Origin: PALSA-129 sp963842505 | GTDB taxonomy: Bacteria > Acidobacteriota > Terriglobia > Bryobacterales > Bryobacteraceae | Assembly (NCBI GenBank): GCA_963842505.1 | Contig: CAWJGZ010000003.1 | Location: forward strand, 310,001 to 374,000 | Length of the DNA stretch: 64,000 nt | Direction: 5' to 3' | In this document: one piece after another, positions 16,912-26,687 of the stretch | How the letters are laid out: the number at the start of each line of letters is the position of its first letter | Position numbering within the stretch: the first letter of the stretch is position 1 | Made by a program: the position numbers and the translations under genes | The notes under the pieces: generated by a model | What the model was told of the DNA's origin: nothing | The model's database searches: none | What the model saw: the letters and a program-made list of their open reading frames with translations, nothing else

Positions 16912-19155
16912 ATGAAATATCAACTGAGTATCCTTTTCCTGGCGCTGCTACCCGGCGTGCTCAACGGGCAAGTTCATACCAACGGAAGCCAGGTAATCGA
17001 CGGAACGGTAAACACTTGCATTGACGCGGGCACCTCCGGCGCCTATGCCTGCAACCTTACACCTGCTATCAGCGGCTATGTGGCTGGGGCACACTACTGC
17101 TTCAAGGCCAACACTACTAACACGGGCGCAGCCAGTCTCAACCTGAACGGTCTCGGCGCGAAGACGATCAAGAAAGTAGAGGGCGGAATCACTACCGATC
17201 TGGCTGCCAACGACATCTGGGCCGGCCAGCGGGTCTGTGCAGTCTATGATGGCACGAACCTGCAGATGACCTCGCAGCTTGGCAACGCGCCGAGCGGTAG
17301 TGGAGCCCTGACGATGTCGACTGGTGCCGGCTCCCCAGGCTCAGCCTGCACTGCGCCATCGAGCAGTTATTTGGTAGCGTACACCGATACGACCAACCAG
17401 GACATCTGGATCTGTCTGGCAACGAATACCTGGAAAAAGGTTCTCAGCACAACCAACACGGGAACCTTTGTTCAGACTGGAGCCACGGGAGCGTCTCCGG
17501 GCGCACCCGGCGCCGGAACTCTCAGTTGCTACTACGACTCCACAAAGAACAATCAGATCTGCCTGGACTCCTCCGGCGACGCCTACACAATGGTAAAGGA
17601 CGGCGTGGACCTCACCGCCAACGCCGGGAAGGTGACAGGGCTCAACGGCGTGCCGTTCTGTACGGGATTCGCACCAACAAGCGGGCAGGCTGTCGAGTAT
17701 ACAACCAGCAGCAGCCCAAATCCGTGTTACACGGCGGCCACACCAAGCGGGAGCGGAAGCGGCCTGAGCGATCCGGGCGCAAACTCAATTCCTTACCGGA
17801 ACGCACTGAATACGACCGCTCCCGCGACATCCCACAACCTCTCGGCGCTGTTTAGCTGTACAGGATCCGGCACTGGAACGGCACAGAGCTGCACGACCTC
17901 GCCAGTATTCACTCCAGCGGCCGGCGACTCGGTGATAGCGACAACCGGCACCACCAACACAGGCGATATCACTCTCAACGTCAACTCCAGTTCGGCCGCA
18001 CATGTGCGGAAATGGCAAGGATCGAGCACGCTAGCCTCGGCCGACTGGGTGGCAGGCATCCCAGTCCTATTAACCTATGACGGAACGTACTGGGAAATCG
18101 GCGGAAACGTAGGCAATGCTCCCGGAGGCAGCGGTTCTGGAACGGTAAACAACGCTGCCCAGTACGATTTCCCATACTACTCGGGATCCGGCTCAGCTAA
18201 TACTCTGAGCGGCGCCGCGGTTAATGGATTGATCCAGGCTTCAAGTTCAGGCGCTCCAGGGGCCGCCACGTCTCACAATGTCGCTGCGCCACTTCTCTGC
18301 CTAGACTCCTCAGGCTCAGGAACAACTCAATCCTGCGCGACGAGTCCGACCTTCCCTCCCGCGGCCGGGGACATGATTATCTATGAGACCACCACGACCA
18401 ACACCGGGGACCTGACAGTCACTGTTAACTCTTCTTCAGCCGCGCACGTCAGGAAATGGCAAGGATCAGCGGTGCTAGCAAGCGGTGATCTGGTGGGCGG
18501 CGTTTACACGCCCATGACCTATGACGGAACGTACTGGGAGCTCGGCGCAAACATCGGCAACGCGCCCAGTGGAGGCGGGGGCTGTACATTTCTCTCCAAT
18601 TCCGGAGACTACCTGACCCCAGGTATCATGGGGGCGACCAGCGCATACCCATCCTCCAACAATGACGTACAGGCATTCTCCCCAGCGGCAGCCAATTACC
18701 TAGCCACTTATAAAGTCTATATTCCGTGTGCGTGGACTCCGAACGCTATCTCCATTGACGTCATGACAGCGGGTAGCAGCACGTGCAAGTACAGCGCCGG
18801 CGTCTACAACGCTTCGGGGACGCTGGTCGTCTCGACGGGCGTCATGACCAACACTACCACGGTGGCGTGCAACTCCACGGGCGTCAAGATGTTCACGTCG
18901 TCAACAAATCCGGCGGCTAGCGGGTTGGGCACCCAATATCCGGCTGGTTACTACCGGATTGCCACAACGGGCAACGAGACCACAGGCACGCTTCTGGCAT
19001 CTTATGTGGAAACTCCAGCAAGTAATACGATAAACGGCGGAGGGGCGATCCAGATTGGGTACGCTACCGGCACCTCCAACGGGGTATTACCTTCCACGTT
19101 GCCATCCCTCACGTCTGGCGGCCTGGATCTTCCATTTATTGTGTTGGTGCATTAG
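16912..19155 (+). CDS. Secreted tail-fibre-like protein with internal duplication
   Basis: A 747-residue protein starting at ATG 16912 (GGAG ten bases upstream) with signal peptide MKYQLSILFLALLPGVLNGQ. The N-terminal module (about 40-120) has YCFKANTTNTGAASLNLNGL then GAKTIKK and ends at YDGTNLQM, a pattern found in phage tail fibre and receptor-binding proteins. Two copies of a roughly 100-residue version of this module follow, each with TTNTGD, NSSSAAHVRKWQGS and YDGTYWE(I/L)G. The C-terminus (about 560-747) is a distinct Cys-containing beta-rich domain. It sits ten bases after the preceding gene's stop, in the same orientation and with the same composition, so the two probably form one operon and may co-assemble. 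Confidence 0.75.
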   Translation: MKYQLSILFLALLPGVLNGQVHTNGSQVIDGTVNTCIDAGTSGAYACNLTPAISGYVAGAHYCFKANTTNTGAASLNLNGLGAKTIKKVEGGITTDLAANDIWAGQRVCAVYDGTNLQMTSQLGNAPSGSGALTMSTGAGSPGSACTAPSSSYLVAYTDTTNQDIWICLATNTWKKVLSTTNTGTFVQTGATGASPGAPGAGTLSCYYDSTKNNQICLDSSGDAYTMVKDGVDLTANAGKVTGLNGVPFCTGFAPTSGQAVEYTTSSSPNPCYTAATPSGSGSGLSDPGANSIPYRNALNTTAPATSHNLSALFSCTGSGTGTAQSCTTSPVFTPAAGDSVIATTGTTNTGDITLNVNSSSAAHVRKWQGSSTLASADWVAGIPVLLTYDGTYWEIGGNVGNAPGGSGSGTVNNAAQYDFPYYSGSGSANTLSGAAVNGLIQASSSGAPGAATSHNVAAPLLCLDSSGSGTTQSCATSPTFPPAAGDMIIYETTTTNTGDLTVTVNSSSAAHVRKWQGSAVLASGDLVGGVYTPMTYDGTYWELGANIGNAPSGGGGCTFLSNSGDYLTPGIMGATSAYPSSNNDVQAFSPAAANYLATYKVYIPCAWTPNAISIDVMTAGSSTCKYSAGVYNASGTLVVSTGVMTNTTTVACNSTGVKMFTSSTNPAASGLGTQYPAGYYRIATTGNETTGTLLASYVETPASNTINGGGAIQIGYATGTSNGVLPSTLPSLTSGGLDLPFIVLVH
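17826..18580 (+). repeat. Internal tandem duplication in the tail-fibre-like gene
   Basis: Two in-frame units of about 310 bases, about 17826-18144 and 18268-18580, encode ATSHNLSALFSC...GNAPGG and ATSHNVAAPLLC...GNAPSG. Their most conserved core is NSSSAAHVRKWQGS. A linker of about 120 bases separates them. A third, more diverged unit lies in the N-terminal part of the same protein. Confidence 0.7.
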
Positions 19156-19167
19156 AAAGGTATAACA

Positions 19168-20670
19168 ATGAAGACGCTCATTCTTTCTGTTATCGCCGCT
19201 ACTTGCGTCGCGGCCCTAATTTTTGCCGAGCAGGTCGTAGTCTCGGGTAGGACATCTGTGGCGGGGCAGGTACGCTTGGGAAGCAGCGCCATGACGGTTG
19301 TGGTGATCTCCGACGAGCATATGGAATTCAACCCGTATGAATCCGTTGCGGATGTGCCGCTGAACTATGCAAAGACGAGCCCTAGCGATCTGGTGAACCG
19401 GGTAAGGGCCGAAAACCCAGACGTCCTCATCGTCAATGGCGACCTCGGCCACAACTCGCTCCCGGCTGAGTACAACGGATTCTTCGTACAGAGTGCCACG
19501 GCGGTGACAACAACCGGGACTGCCACGGTGGTCACCACGAATCCAAGCCCGTCATACTCGGAATACGGCATGAAGCCGCATGCCAGCAACTATCTGGTGG
19601 GATCATCTGATGCGCCCACAACCTTGCTTTATAACACGTCCTGGGTCGCCGTCTACGACGATGCGACGGGGAAGAACTTTGAAATCGTCCAGGTGTCCTC
19701 CGTCTCGGGGACGCAGTTGACCGCAACTTTCACCAAGACGCACCCTGTCGGGTTCCTTATGCGATGCCATGCGATGAGCGAATACTGGGACTATATGCTC
19801 CAAGGCAAGGTGATCATGAGCGACGGGAATCACGATGTGAACTGCTCCATCGCCGAGGCTTCGTCTAACGTGTTTGTGTCGAATGGCTGCTCGAACGATC
19901 CCAACGGCCCACAGAGTGTTTTGACCTATCTCCAGTTAGGGTTTCAGAACTCAAGTGCCCTTCCATTCAGCGGGTACAGTTCAACGATACCAGTTGGTTC
20001 CTATTACTCCAAGGTCGTTTCGCCTCTGCTCGGGGTGATAGCCATCGACTCGATGGCTGGTCAGACTTCGAACGGTGGCCTCTGGGGCAGCACGGGATGG
20101 GGAGGGACCAATTATGGCCAGCCGCAGGAACTCGCGCTGCGGTGCGCGTTAAGTGGGGGCACCGGGGCTGGATGCGGCGGCTCTGGCGCGCTGGCCGCTA
20201 CATGGATCGTGACAACCCAGCACTACATGCCTGCGAACTCCTGTAGTGTCGGCGGCATCGCACCGTGGGCCATGAACTCAGCCGTCGATATGTCGCTCGC
20301 CGGGCACACGCATTTAGCGCAGTACATTGTTTCCCCACGATGCGGTGGATCTGGCTGCACCAACGTGACTGGCCCTGGAGGGACAACCTCGATCCCGGTG
20401 CTCGACGTGAGTTCCTACACGTACATGACGAACGATCCGATGAACGAGTGCAGCCCTCTGTCTACATACTGCCCGGGATGCACGCGCCCGGTGCTAAACA
20501 GCGCCAGTCTGAACACCACAGGCGACAAACTTGGCATTCCATTCCGGTCCTACGTCAAAATGATCCTGACGCCGCATACCCTGACCTGGAGCATGATCGA
20601 CAACAACGGGAAGCTGGTCTGTGACTACGTGAACACGGGGACTTGCGCGGCCGGCGTGCTGACGAAGTGA
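19168..20670 (+). CDS. Secreted calcineurin-like metallophosphoesterase
   Basis: A 500-residue exported protein (signal MKTLILSVIAATCVAALIFA) with the full set of metallophosphoesterase motifs: D-x-H as SDEH (Asp49, His51), GD in VNGDLGHN (Gly91-Asp92), GNHD (220-223), a lone His in TTQHY (352) and GHTH (379-382). Such enzymes bind two metal ions and hydrolyse phosphomono- or diesters. An insert of about 120 Thr/Val-rich residues lies between the GD and GNHD motifs. It follows the tail-fibre-like gene by 12 bases. Substrate unknown; an exported phosphodiesterase acting on polymer, teichoic-like or nucleotide linkages is possible. Confidence 0.85.
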   Translation: MKTLILSVIAATCVAALIFAEQVVVSGRTSVAGQVRLGSSAMTVVVISDEHMEFNPYESVADVPLNYAKTSPSDLVNRVRAENPDVLIVNGDLGHNSLPAEYNGFFVQSATAVTTTGTATVVTTNPSPSYSEYGMKPHASNYLVGSSDAPTTLLYNTSWVAVYDDATGKNFEIVQVSSVSGTQLTATFTKTHPVGFLMRCHAMSEYWDYMLQGKVIMSDGNHDVNCSIAEASSNVFVSNGCSNDPNGPQSVLTYLQLGFQNSSALPFSGYSSTIPVGSYYSKVVSPLLGVIAIDSMAGQTSNGGLWGSTGWGGTNYGQPQELALRCALSGGTGAGCGGSGALAATWIVTTQHYMPANSCSVGGIAPWAMNSAVDMSLAGHTHLAQYIVSPRCGGSGCTNVTGPGGTTSIPVLDVSSYTYMTNDPMNECSPLSTYCPGCTRPVLNSASLNTTGDKLGIPFRSYVKMILTPHTLTWSMIDNNGKLVCDYVNTGTCAAGVLTK

Positions 20671-20679
20671 GGTAAGAAC

Positions 20680-23600
20680 ATGAAAACAGTCCTATTATTG
20701 TTAGCTTTCTTCGCACCGGCCTGGGCGCTATCGAACGCCGTCACCATCCAGGAGAAGTCGGGTTCGACTCAGACCAACCGGGTCCTGACCGTGCCGCGGT
20801 ATTTCGCGCAGGGCGAGATCTGCCAATATCCGCAGCCGTACACGGGCGGCAACCCGGTGACGTATTGGCAGACGGATGTCAAGACCCGCTGGCCCGCGGA
20901 CTCAAACTGCGCTGGCGGATATGCGAAGTTCGCGGAGATCACTATCGAGATCACGCTGGCAGGCAGCAGCAACACGGCGGTGGAGTTTCGCAACTCGGCG
21001 TCTTCGTCTTCGGGCGGCTCCGGCCTCAGCCAAAGCGGAATGCTCAGCTTCAACACCGGCAGCGGAGCGGGATCGTGGGGCGCGGGGTTCTCGGCCACCA
21101 CGGGAGGCGTTACGATGACGTGCCGCGTGGGCAGCACGATCCCGTGCGGCGCGCGGGACATGATCACGGCGGGCATGTACAAGGTTCTGGAAAGTGGGCC
21201 GCTACGGACGAGCGTTCTGGTGAGGGAAGGGACGGACGATCAGAATGGAGATGTCACGAGGCACACGAGCGTCGGGTGGCAATGCACGGCGAACTGCACC
21301 GCGCCTTACAGTTCCGCGGCCTGGGCGAACAATTCCACGTACTACTCAATTCGCCCATCGTACGTGATCACCTTCTACACGTCTCCCACGGGTGGTGTGG
21401 CGAACAACCACGTGGAAACGGACTACCTTCTCGACAATGGCTGGATGGACCGGGCCCAGGACCAGCTTGTCGGCGGCATCGAACTGGACACTGGCGCGTC
21501 GGAGAGCACCTCCTGTTACAGCGCGCCAGCGGTCTTCGTAATGCCATTCCGCAGCCGGATGTTCGAGACCTGCTGGCAACCATCGACGCCTGGCTCGATC
21601 AACATCGACTTCAACCGGGCCTACGTGACCTACTCGAAGGTCTTGCCGTCCTACGGCTTGAACTGGACCATCGGGCCGGACTCGATCAACCTGGAGATCG
21701 GCACCGGACCTGGAACCTCTTGTCCCGCGCAAAGTGGGACATGCTCTTTCCTTAGTTCCGATCAGGGCGCGACCACGAACACGAGCATTTCCCCGCACAT
21801 GGGATGGGGGCAAGACCCATGCCTGGGGTGTGCGGCGGACGGGGGCATTCCAACGCTGGCTTTGTTCGCACGGTGGGAGGCCAAGTACGTGGTGTCAGGG
21901 TACAACTCAGGGCTTGTGCAGGTGGTGCTCGGCAACGCCAAAGCCTGGATGCACGCGCCTTTGTTCGGACTGGAGTCGAATGCCAGCGCCCTGTACCTCA
22001 CCGGAAACCCCACTTTGGCTTTCGGGAGGTTCATCAGCCTGGACACCAGGCCGACATACGCCACGGGTGCGGGTAGCAGCACCACGACCACGGATGCGCC
22101 GCATTCCCCGGCAGGGAATGTGGTATGCGAAAACGTCCAACTCGGCTGCCCATCGCCCGCCACGGCCTGCTCAGCCCCGGCGTGCATGGTAACTTGCGCG
22201 TATCCTTCCAGCGCAACCATACATTGGTGCAGCGTCTACAACCAGACGAACACCGTCAACCAGTGGGCGCAGGACTGGGCGCACGCCCGTCAGCCGTTTC
22301 TGGTTTCGTATCTGTTCACCGGCAAGTACGTGTACCTCGAAGGCGCGCAGGCACTGGCGGCTTGGGATATCCTGGCGTCTCAGGTCGATACGTCCCCACC
22401 ATCGACGCCGTATGTTCGCTGGGGCACCCACGGTCTGATCTTTGACCCATTCAACACGGTTCGCGGGCAGGCGTGGGCCATGCGGAATGTGGGCGCGGCG
22501 GCGCTGATCAGCCCGGACGGAAGTGTGGAGCAGGCGTACCTGTTGACCATCATGAACCACAACATGGAAGCCTACGAGGGAGAGTACAACATCACAAACG
22601 GATGGTTCCCTCCGGCCAATCCATCCTGCACCGGCTTCAACAAAGCTACCGAGACCGTGATTTGGCGCATGGCGCGGTGCTTCTACGAGAGTGGGTGGAG
22701 CAACCCGCTGAACACATCGGTGCAGCACGGCGCGGGCGGAGTAAACCTGTGCGAAGGCTGCAACGGCGCCTATGAGAACGACGGGGTGTCTCCCTGGATG
22801 GAACAATACTGGGTGGCGACGCTGGCCTGGTTGCGGGATGCCGGATTCAAAGCCGATTATGTTCACAACGCCGCAGCCGGGCGAACGATGTCGATGTTCG
22901 CGGACTCGACATACTATGCCGGGACGTCCGCCGGACCAGCGGGCGCCATCGAATACCGGACGCCGGCCATGTCTCCGGCCGCCAGCGGCACCAGGAACGG
23001 ATACCTCCAGACCTGGACGGCGGTAAAGGCCGCTCATATCGAGAATACAGTTCTCGGATTGCCGCTGAGTTCCTCCGCCACAACGATGATCGTCCCGGAT
23101 TGGGGCGGCACGGCGACAGGAGGCGGAGATAACGTGTATGACGCTCAGATCAAGTACAACACCTATTACAAGGTGGACAACGAGATCATCTACCTGAATG
23201 GCGGATCGCTCATCACCACCATGCAGAAGAACATCTCAGCGGTCAACACCTCAACGAGTCAGGTAACCGCTACAGGCCACGGCCTGACGGACGGCCAGCA
23301 AATCATGGTGTACGGAAATCCGATTGACAGCGGCATGGTAGGCAACCCGCTCTGTGGAGCGTTCCCCGGAGGTCTCAACAATGAGTGCCGCTTCTATGTC
23401 CACGTGATCGATGCGAACACGCTTCAGTTTTACAATGACGCCGGACTGACCCGTCTGGTGACGCTCACGGGTGGAAGTTCCGGACTTACCATCTACTATG
23501 GGTCCTGGGCGATTTCGAGGGGAGCGCTAGGCACAACGGCCGCTGCCCACTTACAGGGCGCCACGGTGCTCTACCTGCCCATGATTGTTCCGCCTGGCCG

Positions 23601-24111
23601 GGTATCCACCCCCGACGCGCATGGTTTCTTTTACACCACGGCGATCGCCACAGCGCTGGATCACGATCTCACCGTCACGGACGCCGGGACCGGCAAGCCG
23701 ATCACCGCACGGCGGGCCTGGGACATCGTGAATCAGATCGTGTACAACCAGGGGATCGCGGGCAACAACGTGCCGAGTTGCGCCGGTATCGGGTTAACGG
23801 TCACCAACTGCGATGATCCCCGGTGGGGTATCCTGCCCCGTCCGTTGATACGGAACGTGAGGATCGTTTACGGAAGCGGAACCGCCAGTCTGTTCTATAC
23901 CGCCCCCGACGGGAACGGGTGCAAAGTGGGCGTGAACACGACCGGCTTTCCGAGCACCGACGATTCGGGTGATTCGGTTGACGGGCTCACAATTCTGCCA
24001 AGGGTGTTTGTCCAGACGGGTCTGGTGAGTGGCACCGCGTATTCCTACCGGATCACCTGCGGCCCGTCCGGAGGGTCGGCGCGCGTGTCGGGCGTATTTA
24101 CGATGCAGTAG
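20680..24111 (+). CDS. Very large secreted protein, possibly polysaccharide-active
   Basis: An 1143-residue exported protein (signal MKTVLLLLAFFAPAWALS) nine bases after the phosphoesterase gene. The first part (SNAVTIQEKSG, VLTVPRYFAQGEICQYPQ, then a long beta-rich region with conserved Trp and Cys) resembles in style the N-terminal beta domain of exo-rhamnogalacturonan lyase-like proteins, and a central region of about 480-760 is helical with repeated Trp (WAQDWAHARQPFLVSYLF, WMEQYWVATLAWLRDAG), reminiscent of alpha/alpha-barrel lyases. A stretch near 865-930 (ITGHGLTDG-type, VTATGHGLTDGQQIMVYG) is like phage/tail-associated beta modules. I cannot identify a catalytic set, so a carbohydrate-degrading or binding role is only a guess. 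Confidence 0.65.
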   Translation: MKTVLLLLAFFAPAWALSNAVTIQEKSGSTQTNRVLTVPRYFAQGEICQYPQPYTGGNPVTYWQTDVKTRWPADSNCAGGYAKFAEITIEITLAGSSNTAVEFRNSASSSSGGSGLSQSGMLSFNTGSGAGSWGAGFSATTGGVTMTCRVGSTIPCGARDMITAGMYKVLESGPLRTSVLVREGTDDQNGDVTRHTSVGWQCTANCTAPYSSAAWANNSTYYSIRPSYVITFYTSPTGGVANNHVETDYLLDNGWMDRAQDQLVGGIELDTGASESTSCYSAPAVFVMPFRSRMFETCWQPSTPGSINIDFNRAYVTYSKVLPSYGLNWTIGPDSINLEIGTGPGTSCPAQSGTCSFLSSDQGATTNTSISPHMGWGQDPCLGCAADGGIPTLALFARWEAKYVVSGYNSGLVQVVLGNAKAWMHAPLFGLESNASALYLTGNPTLAFGRFISLDTRPTYATGAGSSTTTTDAPHSPAGNVVCENVQLGCPSPATACSAPACMVTCAYPSSATIHWCSVYNQTNTVNQWAQDWAHARQPFLVSYLFTGKYVYLEGAQALAAWDILASQVDTSPPSTPYVRWGTHGLIFDPFNTVRGQAWAMRNVGAAALISPDGSVEQAYLLTIMNHNMEAYEGEYNITNGWFPPANPSCTGFNKATETVIWRMARCFYESGWSNPLNTSVQHGAGGVNLCEGCNGAYENDGVSPWMEQYWVATLAWLRDAGFKADYVHNAAAGRTMSMFADSTYYAGTSAGPAGAIEYRTPAMSPAASGTRNGYLQTWTAVKAAHIENTVLGLPLSSSATTMIVPDWGGTATGGGDNVYDAQIKYNTYYKVDNEIIYLNGGSLITTMQKNISAVNTSTSQVTATGHGLTDGQQIMVYGNPIDSGMVGNPLCGAFPGGLNNECRFYVHVIDANTLQFYNDAGLTRLVTLTGGSSGLTIYYGSWAISRGALGTTAAAHLQGATVLYLPMIVPPGRVSTPDAHGFFYTTAIATALDHDLTVTDAGTGKPITARRAWDIVNQIVYNQGIAGNNVPSCAGIGLTVTNCDDPRWGILPRPLIRNVRIVYGSGTASLFYTAPDGNGCKVGVNTTGFPSTDDSGDSVDGLTILPRVFVQTGLVSGTAYSYRITCGPSGGSARVSGVFTMQ

Positions 24112-24146
24112 ATCCGGCCGGCGGGCCATGCAACACGCGGAAGCCG

Positions 24147-24170
24147 GCTGCGGCCAGAATTGGCCGCAGC
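24147..24170 (+). terminator. Perfect nine-pair hairpin after the secreted-protein block
   Basis: GCTGCGGCC, loop AGAATT, GGCCGCAGC, 36 bases after the stop at 24111. It is followed by ACTCTTGCTG rather than a T run, so it may be a weak or rho-assisted terminator, or an mRNA 3' stabiliser. Confidence 0.45.
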
Positions 24171-24242
24171 ACTCTTGCTGTGCCGGAAGCGCATGGTCTA
24201 AACTGAAGTGCTACGGCTTTCCGAAGTAGCTCGACTCCCTTC

Positions 24243-25562
24243 ATGCCGGTACCCAAGCTTCTTCTGATCAGCTACCAGTTCCCCCCGGCCGGCGGTGTTC
24301 CCGTCCAGAGGATCTTGAGCCTGGCCCGATACTTCCCAAAATATGGCCACGAAGTACACGTGCTGTGTTGCCGCAACCCCGGCATCCCAACCATGGATCC
24401 GGGCCTGCTCCAGAGGGTTCCTCCGCAAGTGCGAGTCTGGCGGACATGGAGTCCGGAACCGCCATACGCCCTCCGCAAGAAAATCTGGAGTCTCATCACA
24501 CGGCCAAAGTCATCGCCAGGCACAACCGGGACGGCGCCGCCAACCAAGCCCGCCGCAGGCCGAGGCGCGAGTCTCGGCGACCTTTTGCGGCGGATCTTCT
24601 TCCCCGATCCGGAGGTGGTGTGGGCGCCTTTCGCGCTGCGCACGGCGCGGAAGATCATCCGCTGGTATGGCATTGAAGGCGTGGTTGTATCGGCGCCGCC
24701 ATTCTCGGCCTATCAAATCGGCACTCGCCTGAAAAAGGAGTTCCCTCATATCAAACTGATCGCCGACTGCCGAGACGACTGGCTGGGCTACTACGTGCAA
24801 GAATACGACTTTTATAAAAGCGAAACTCTGCGCAGCCGGGCCGCCGCACTGGAGCGCGAGTTGGTGGAATCCTCCAGCCTGGTGGTGTGCGTCACCCGCA
24901 CCATCGCCGGCGAGATGCGGGCCCGCTATCCGGAACTGCCGGATGCGCGCTTCGCCCACGTTCCCAACGGCTACGACCCGGAAGCGTTGGCCGGCTTTCG
25001 GCCGCGTCCACATGGAACCGCGAAAATCGTGGTCACGTATACCGGCACGCTTCACAAATCGAGTTCCGCCCGCTATTACCTGGACGCGCTGGACGCTCTT
25101 CCGGAGGAGTTCCGCGCGCGCTTCGAAACGCGCTTTATTGGACGGATTCCGGAGGAAGAAGCACAGCACCTCCGCAATCGTAAAACCGCCATCCGGCAAT
25201 TCGGTTTTCTGCCGCAAGCCGAGGCCTTCCGATGGATCGAGGAGACGGACTATCTGCTGGTGACGATGATGCACCTGGGAAGCATGACAGGGAAGGTCTT
25301 CGAATACCTGGCGACCGGCAAGCCCATTCTCGCCATTGGACCGCACGGAAGCGAAATCGAGCGAGTGATTCAAGAGACCGGCGCCGGATGGTGCGCCGCT
25401 CCCTCGGAACCGGACGAAGTGCGGGCCATGCTGCAACGCGCCGCCGAAGCGGGTGGCTCCGCGGGCGCGGCCTTCCAGCCGAATTGGGAGGCCATCCGGC
25501 GCTTTGATCGTTCCCGGATCGCCGGCGAGTATAGCCGCCTGATCCAGGCGGCGGTTTCCTGA
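24243..25562 (+). CDS. Family 4-like glycosyltransferase
   Basis: A 439-residue GT-B glycosyltransferase. N-terminal domain: LLISYQFPPAGGVPVQRILS with ARYFPKYGHEVHVLC; acceptor-domain region FAHVPNGYDPEALAGFRP; donor domain VTYTGTLHKSSSARYYLDAL, FLPQAEAFRWIEETDYLL, and KVFEYLATGKPILAIGPHGSEIERVI containing the usual sugar-nucleotide Glu. A paralogue of the same architecture is at 27666-29003 on the opposite strand. It overlaps nothing and ends two bases before the FemAB-like gene, so these two are co-transcribed. Substrate unknown; expected to act in assembly of the polymer built by this locus. Confidence 0.85.
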   Translation: MPVPKLLLISYQFPPAGGVPVQRILSLARYFPKYGHEVHVLCCRNPGIPTMDPGLLQRVPPQVRVWRTWSPEPPYALRKKIWSLITRPKSSPGTTGTAPPTKPAAGRGASLGDLLRRIFFPDPEVVWAPFALRTARKIIRWYGIEGVVVSAPPFSAYQIGTRLKKEFPHIKLIADCRDDWLGYYVQEYDFYKSETLRSRAAALERELVESSSLVVCVTRTIAGEMRARYPELPDARFAHVPNGYDPEALAGFRPRPHGTAKIVVTYTGTLHKSSSARYYLDALDALPEEFRARFETRFIGRIPEEEAQHLRNRKTAIRQFGFLPQAEAFRWIEETDYLLVTMMHLGSMTGKVFEYLATGKPILAIGPHGSEIERVIQETGAGWCAAPSEPDEVRAMLQRAAEAGGSAGAAFQPNWEAIRRFDRSRIAGEYSRLIQAAVS

Positions 25563-25564
25563 CT

Positions 25565-26596
25565 ATGCCCTTGCGTGTCCGCCCCTTGTCCCCCGAAGAC
25601 CATCCAGCGTGGGACCGTTTTGTCTTGCAGCATCCGCAGGGAACTCCCTTCCATCTGATCGCGTGGAAACAGAGCATCGAAAAAACTTTCGGCTACCGCC
25701 CTTTTTACATGGTGGCTGAGGCAGGCCAGGAGATGGAAGCCATCCTGCCGGTCTTTTTCGTGCACAACCTGCTGATGGGGAAAGTGCTGATTTCGATTCC
25801 ATTTGCCGTGTACGGCGGGATTCTGAGCCACTCGGCGGAGGCGCGGCAGGCCCTGTTGGACGAGGCGCGGAAGCTGGGGGAACGGCTGGGAGTGAATTTC
25901 ATCGAACTGCGCAACGCCTACCAGGAACAGTGCGCCGGGTTGGCCAACGTCGCCAGGTACGTGACCTTCACCCAGCAAATCGGTCCGGATGCCGACGCCA
26001 TTCTGGAGTCGATCCCCCGCAAGACACGGTACATGGTTCGTAAGGCGCTGAAGCACCCTTACACAGTGCGGCAGACCCGCGACCCGCGGATTTTTGAAGA
26101 GCTCTACTCGCGAAATCTGCGCCGCCTGGGAACCCCCAGTTTTCCGCGGCGTCACTTTTCCACGCTGCTTTCCGCATTCGGGGACAAGGCCGACATCCGC
26201 GAGGTGGCATTAGACGGGAAGGTGGTAGCGGCGGTATTCTCGTTCTATTTTTGCGACCAAGTACTGCCCTATTACGGCGCGGCGGACCCGGCATTCAACG
26301 AAGCCGCGCCGAGCAACTTCATGTACTACGACCTGATGCGTTGGGCTGGCGGGCGCGGATACAAACTGTTCGATTTCGGCCGCAGCAAGAAAGAGAGCGG
26401 GTCCTTCGACTTCAAGGCGCACTGGGGCATGCAGAGCCGCGACCTGCCATACGAGATTGTTCTGGTGCGGCAAAAAGAGCTGCCCAACTTCAGCCCCGCC
26501 AATCCGCGCTATCAGCGGGCCATTAAGCTGTGGCAACGGGTTCCGCTCCCGATCACCCGGGCGCTGGGTCCTTTGTTGATCAAGCTGGTTCCGTAG
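25565..26596 (+). CDS. FemAB-related GNAT-like protein (EPS/PEP-CTERM-associated type)
   Basis: A 343-residue protein of the FemAB/GNAT fold. Visible are the N-terminal HPQGTPFHLIAWKQSIEKTF with FGYRP, the helix ESIPRKTRYMVRKALKH, and the C-terminal GNAT half with REVALDGKVVAAVFSFYF, LPYYGAADP, MYYDLMRWAGGRGYKLFDFG and RSKKESGSFDFKAHWG. The last two motifs are those of the FemAB-like proteins found with PEP-CTERM/exosortase loci (TIGR03019-like). Family members transfer amino acyl or acyl groups, so modification of an amino sugar is plausible. It starts two bases after the glycosyltransferase stop. Confidence 0.85.
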   Translation: MPLRVRPLSPEDHPAWDRFVLQHPQGTPFHLIAWKQSIEKTFGYRPFYMVAEAGQEMEAILPVFFVHNLLMGKVLISIPFAVYGGILSHSAEARQALLDEARKLGERLGVNFIELRNAYQEQCAGLANVARYVTFTQQIGPDADAILESIPRKTRYMVRKALKHPYTVRQTRDPRIFEELYSRNLRRLGTPSFPRRHFSTLLSAFGDKADIREVALDGKVVAAVFSFYFCDQVLPYYGAADPAFNEAAPSNFMYYDLMRWAGGRGYKLFDFGRSKKESGSFDFKAHWGMQSRDLPYEIVLVRQKELPNFSPANPRYQRAIKLWQRVPLPITRALGPLLIKLVP

Positions 26597-26626
26597 CGTA
26601 CCGTTTTAAAAAAATGCCGAGATCGT

Positions 26627-26680
26627 GAAGACCGCTCCCTCACGGTCGCGGCTCGGATCGGAGCGGTTCGGATCAGGGCG
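26627..26680 (+). repeat. Dispersed repeat, short copy C
   Basis: GACCGCTCCCTCACGGTCGC followed by GGCTCGG matches the 3' arm of the longer copy at about 30340-30377 (CCCTGACGGTCGCGGTTCGG). It lies in the 91-base gap between the convergent FemAB and epimerase genes. Confidence 0.55.
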
Positions 26681-26687
26681 ACGCGCC

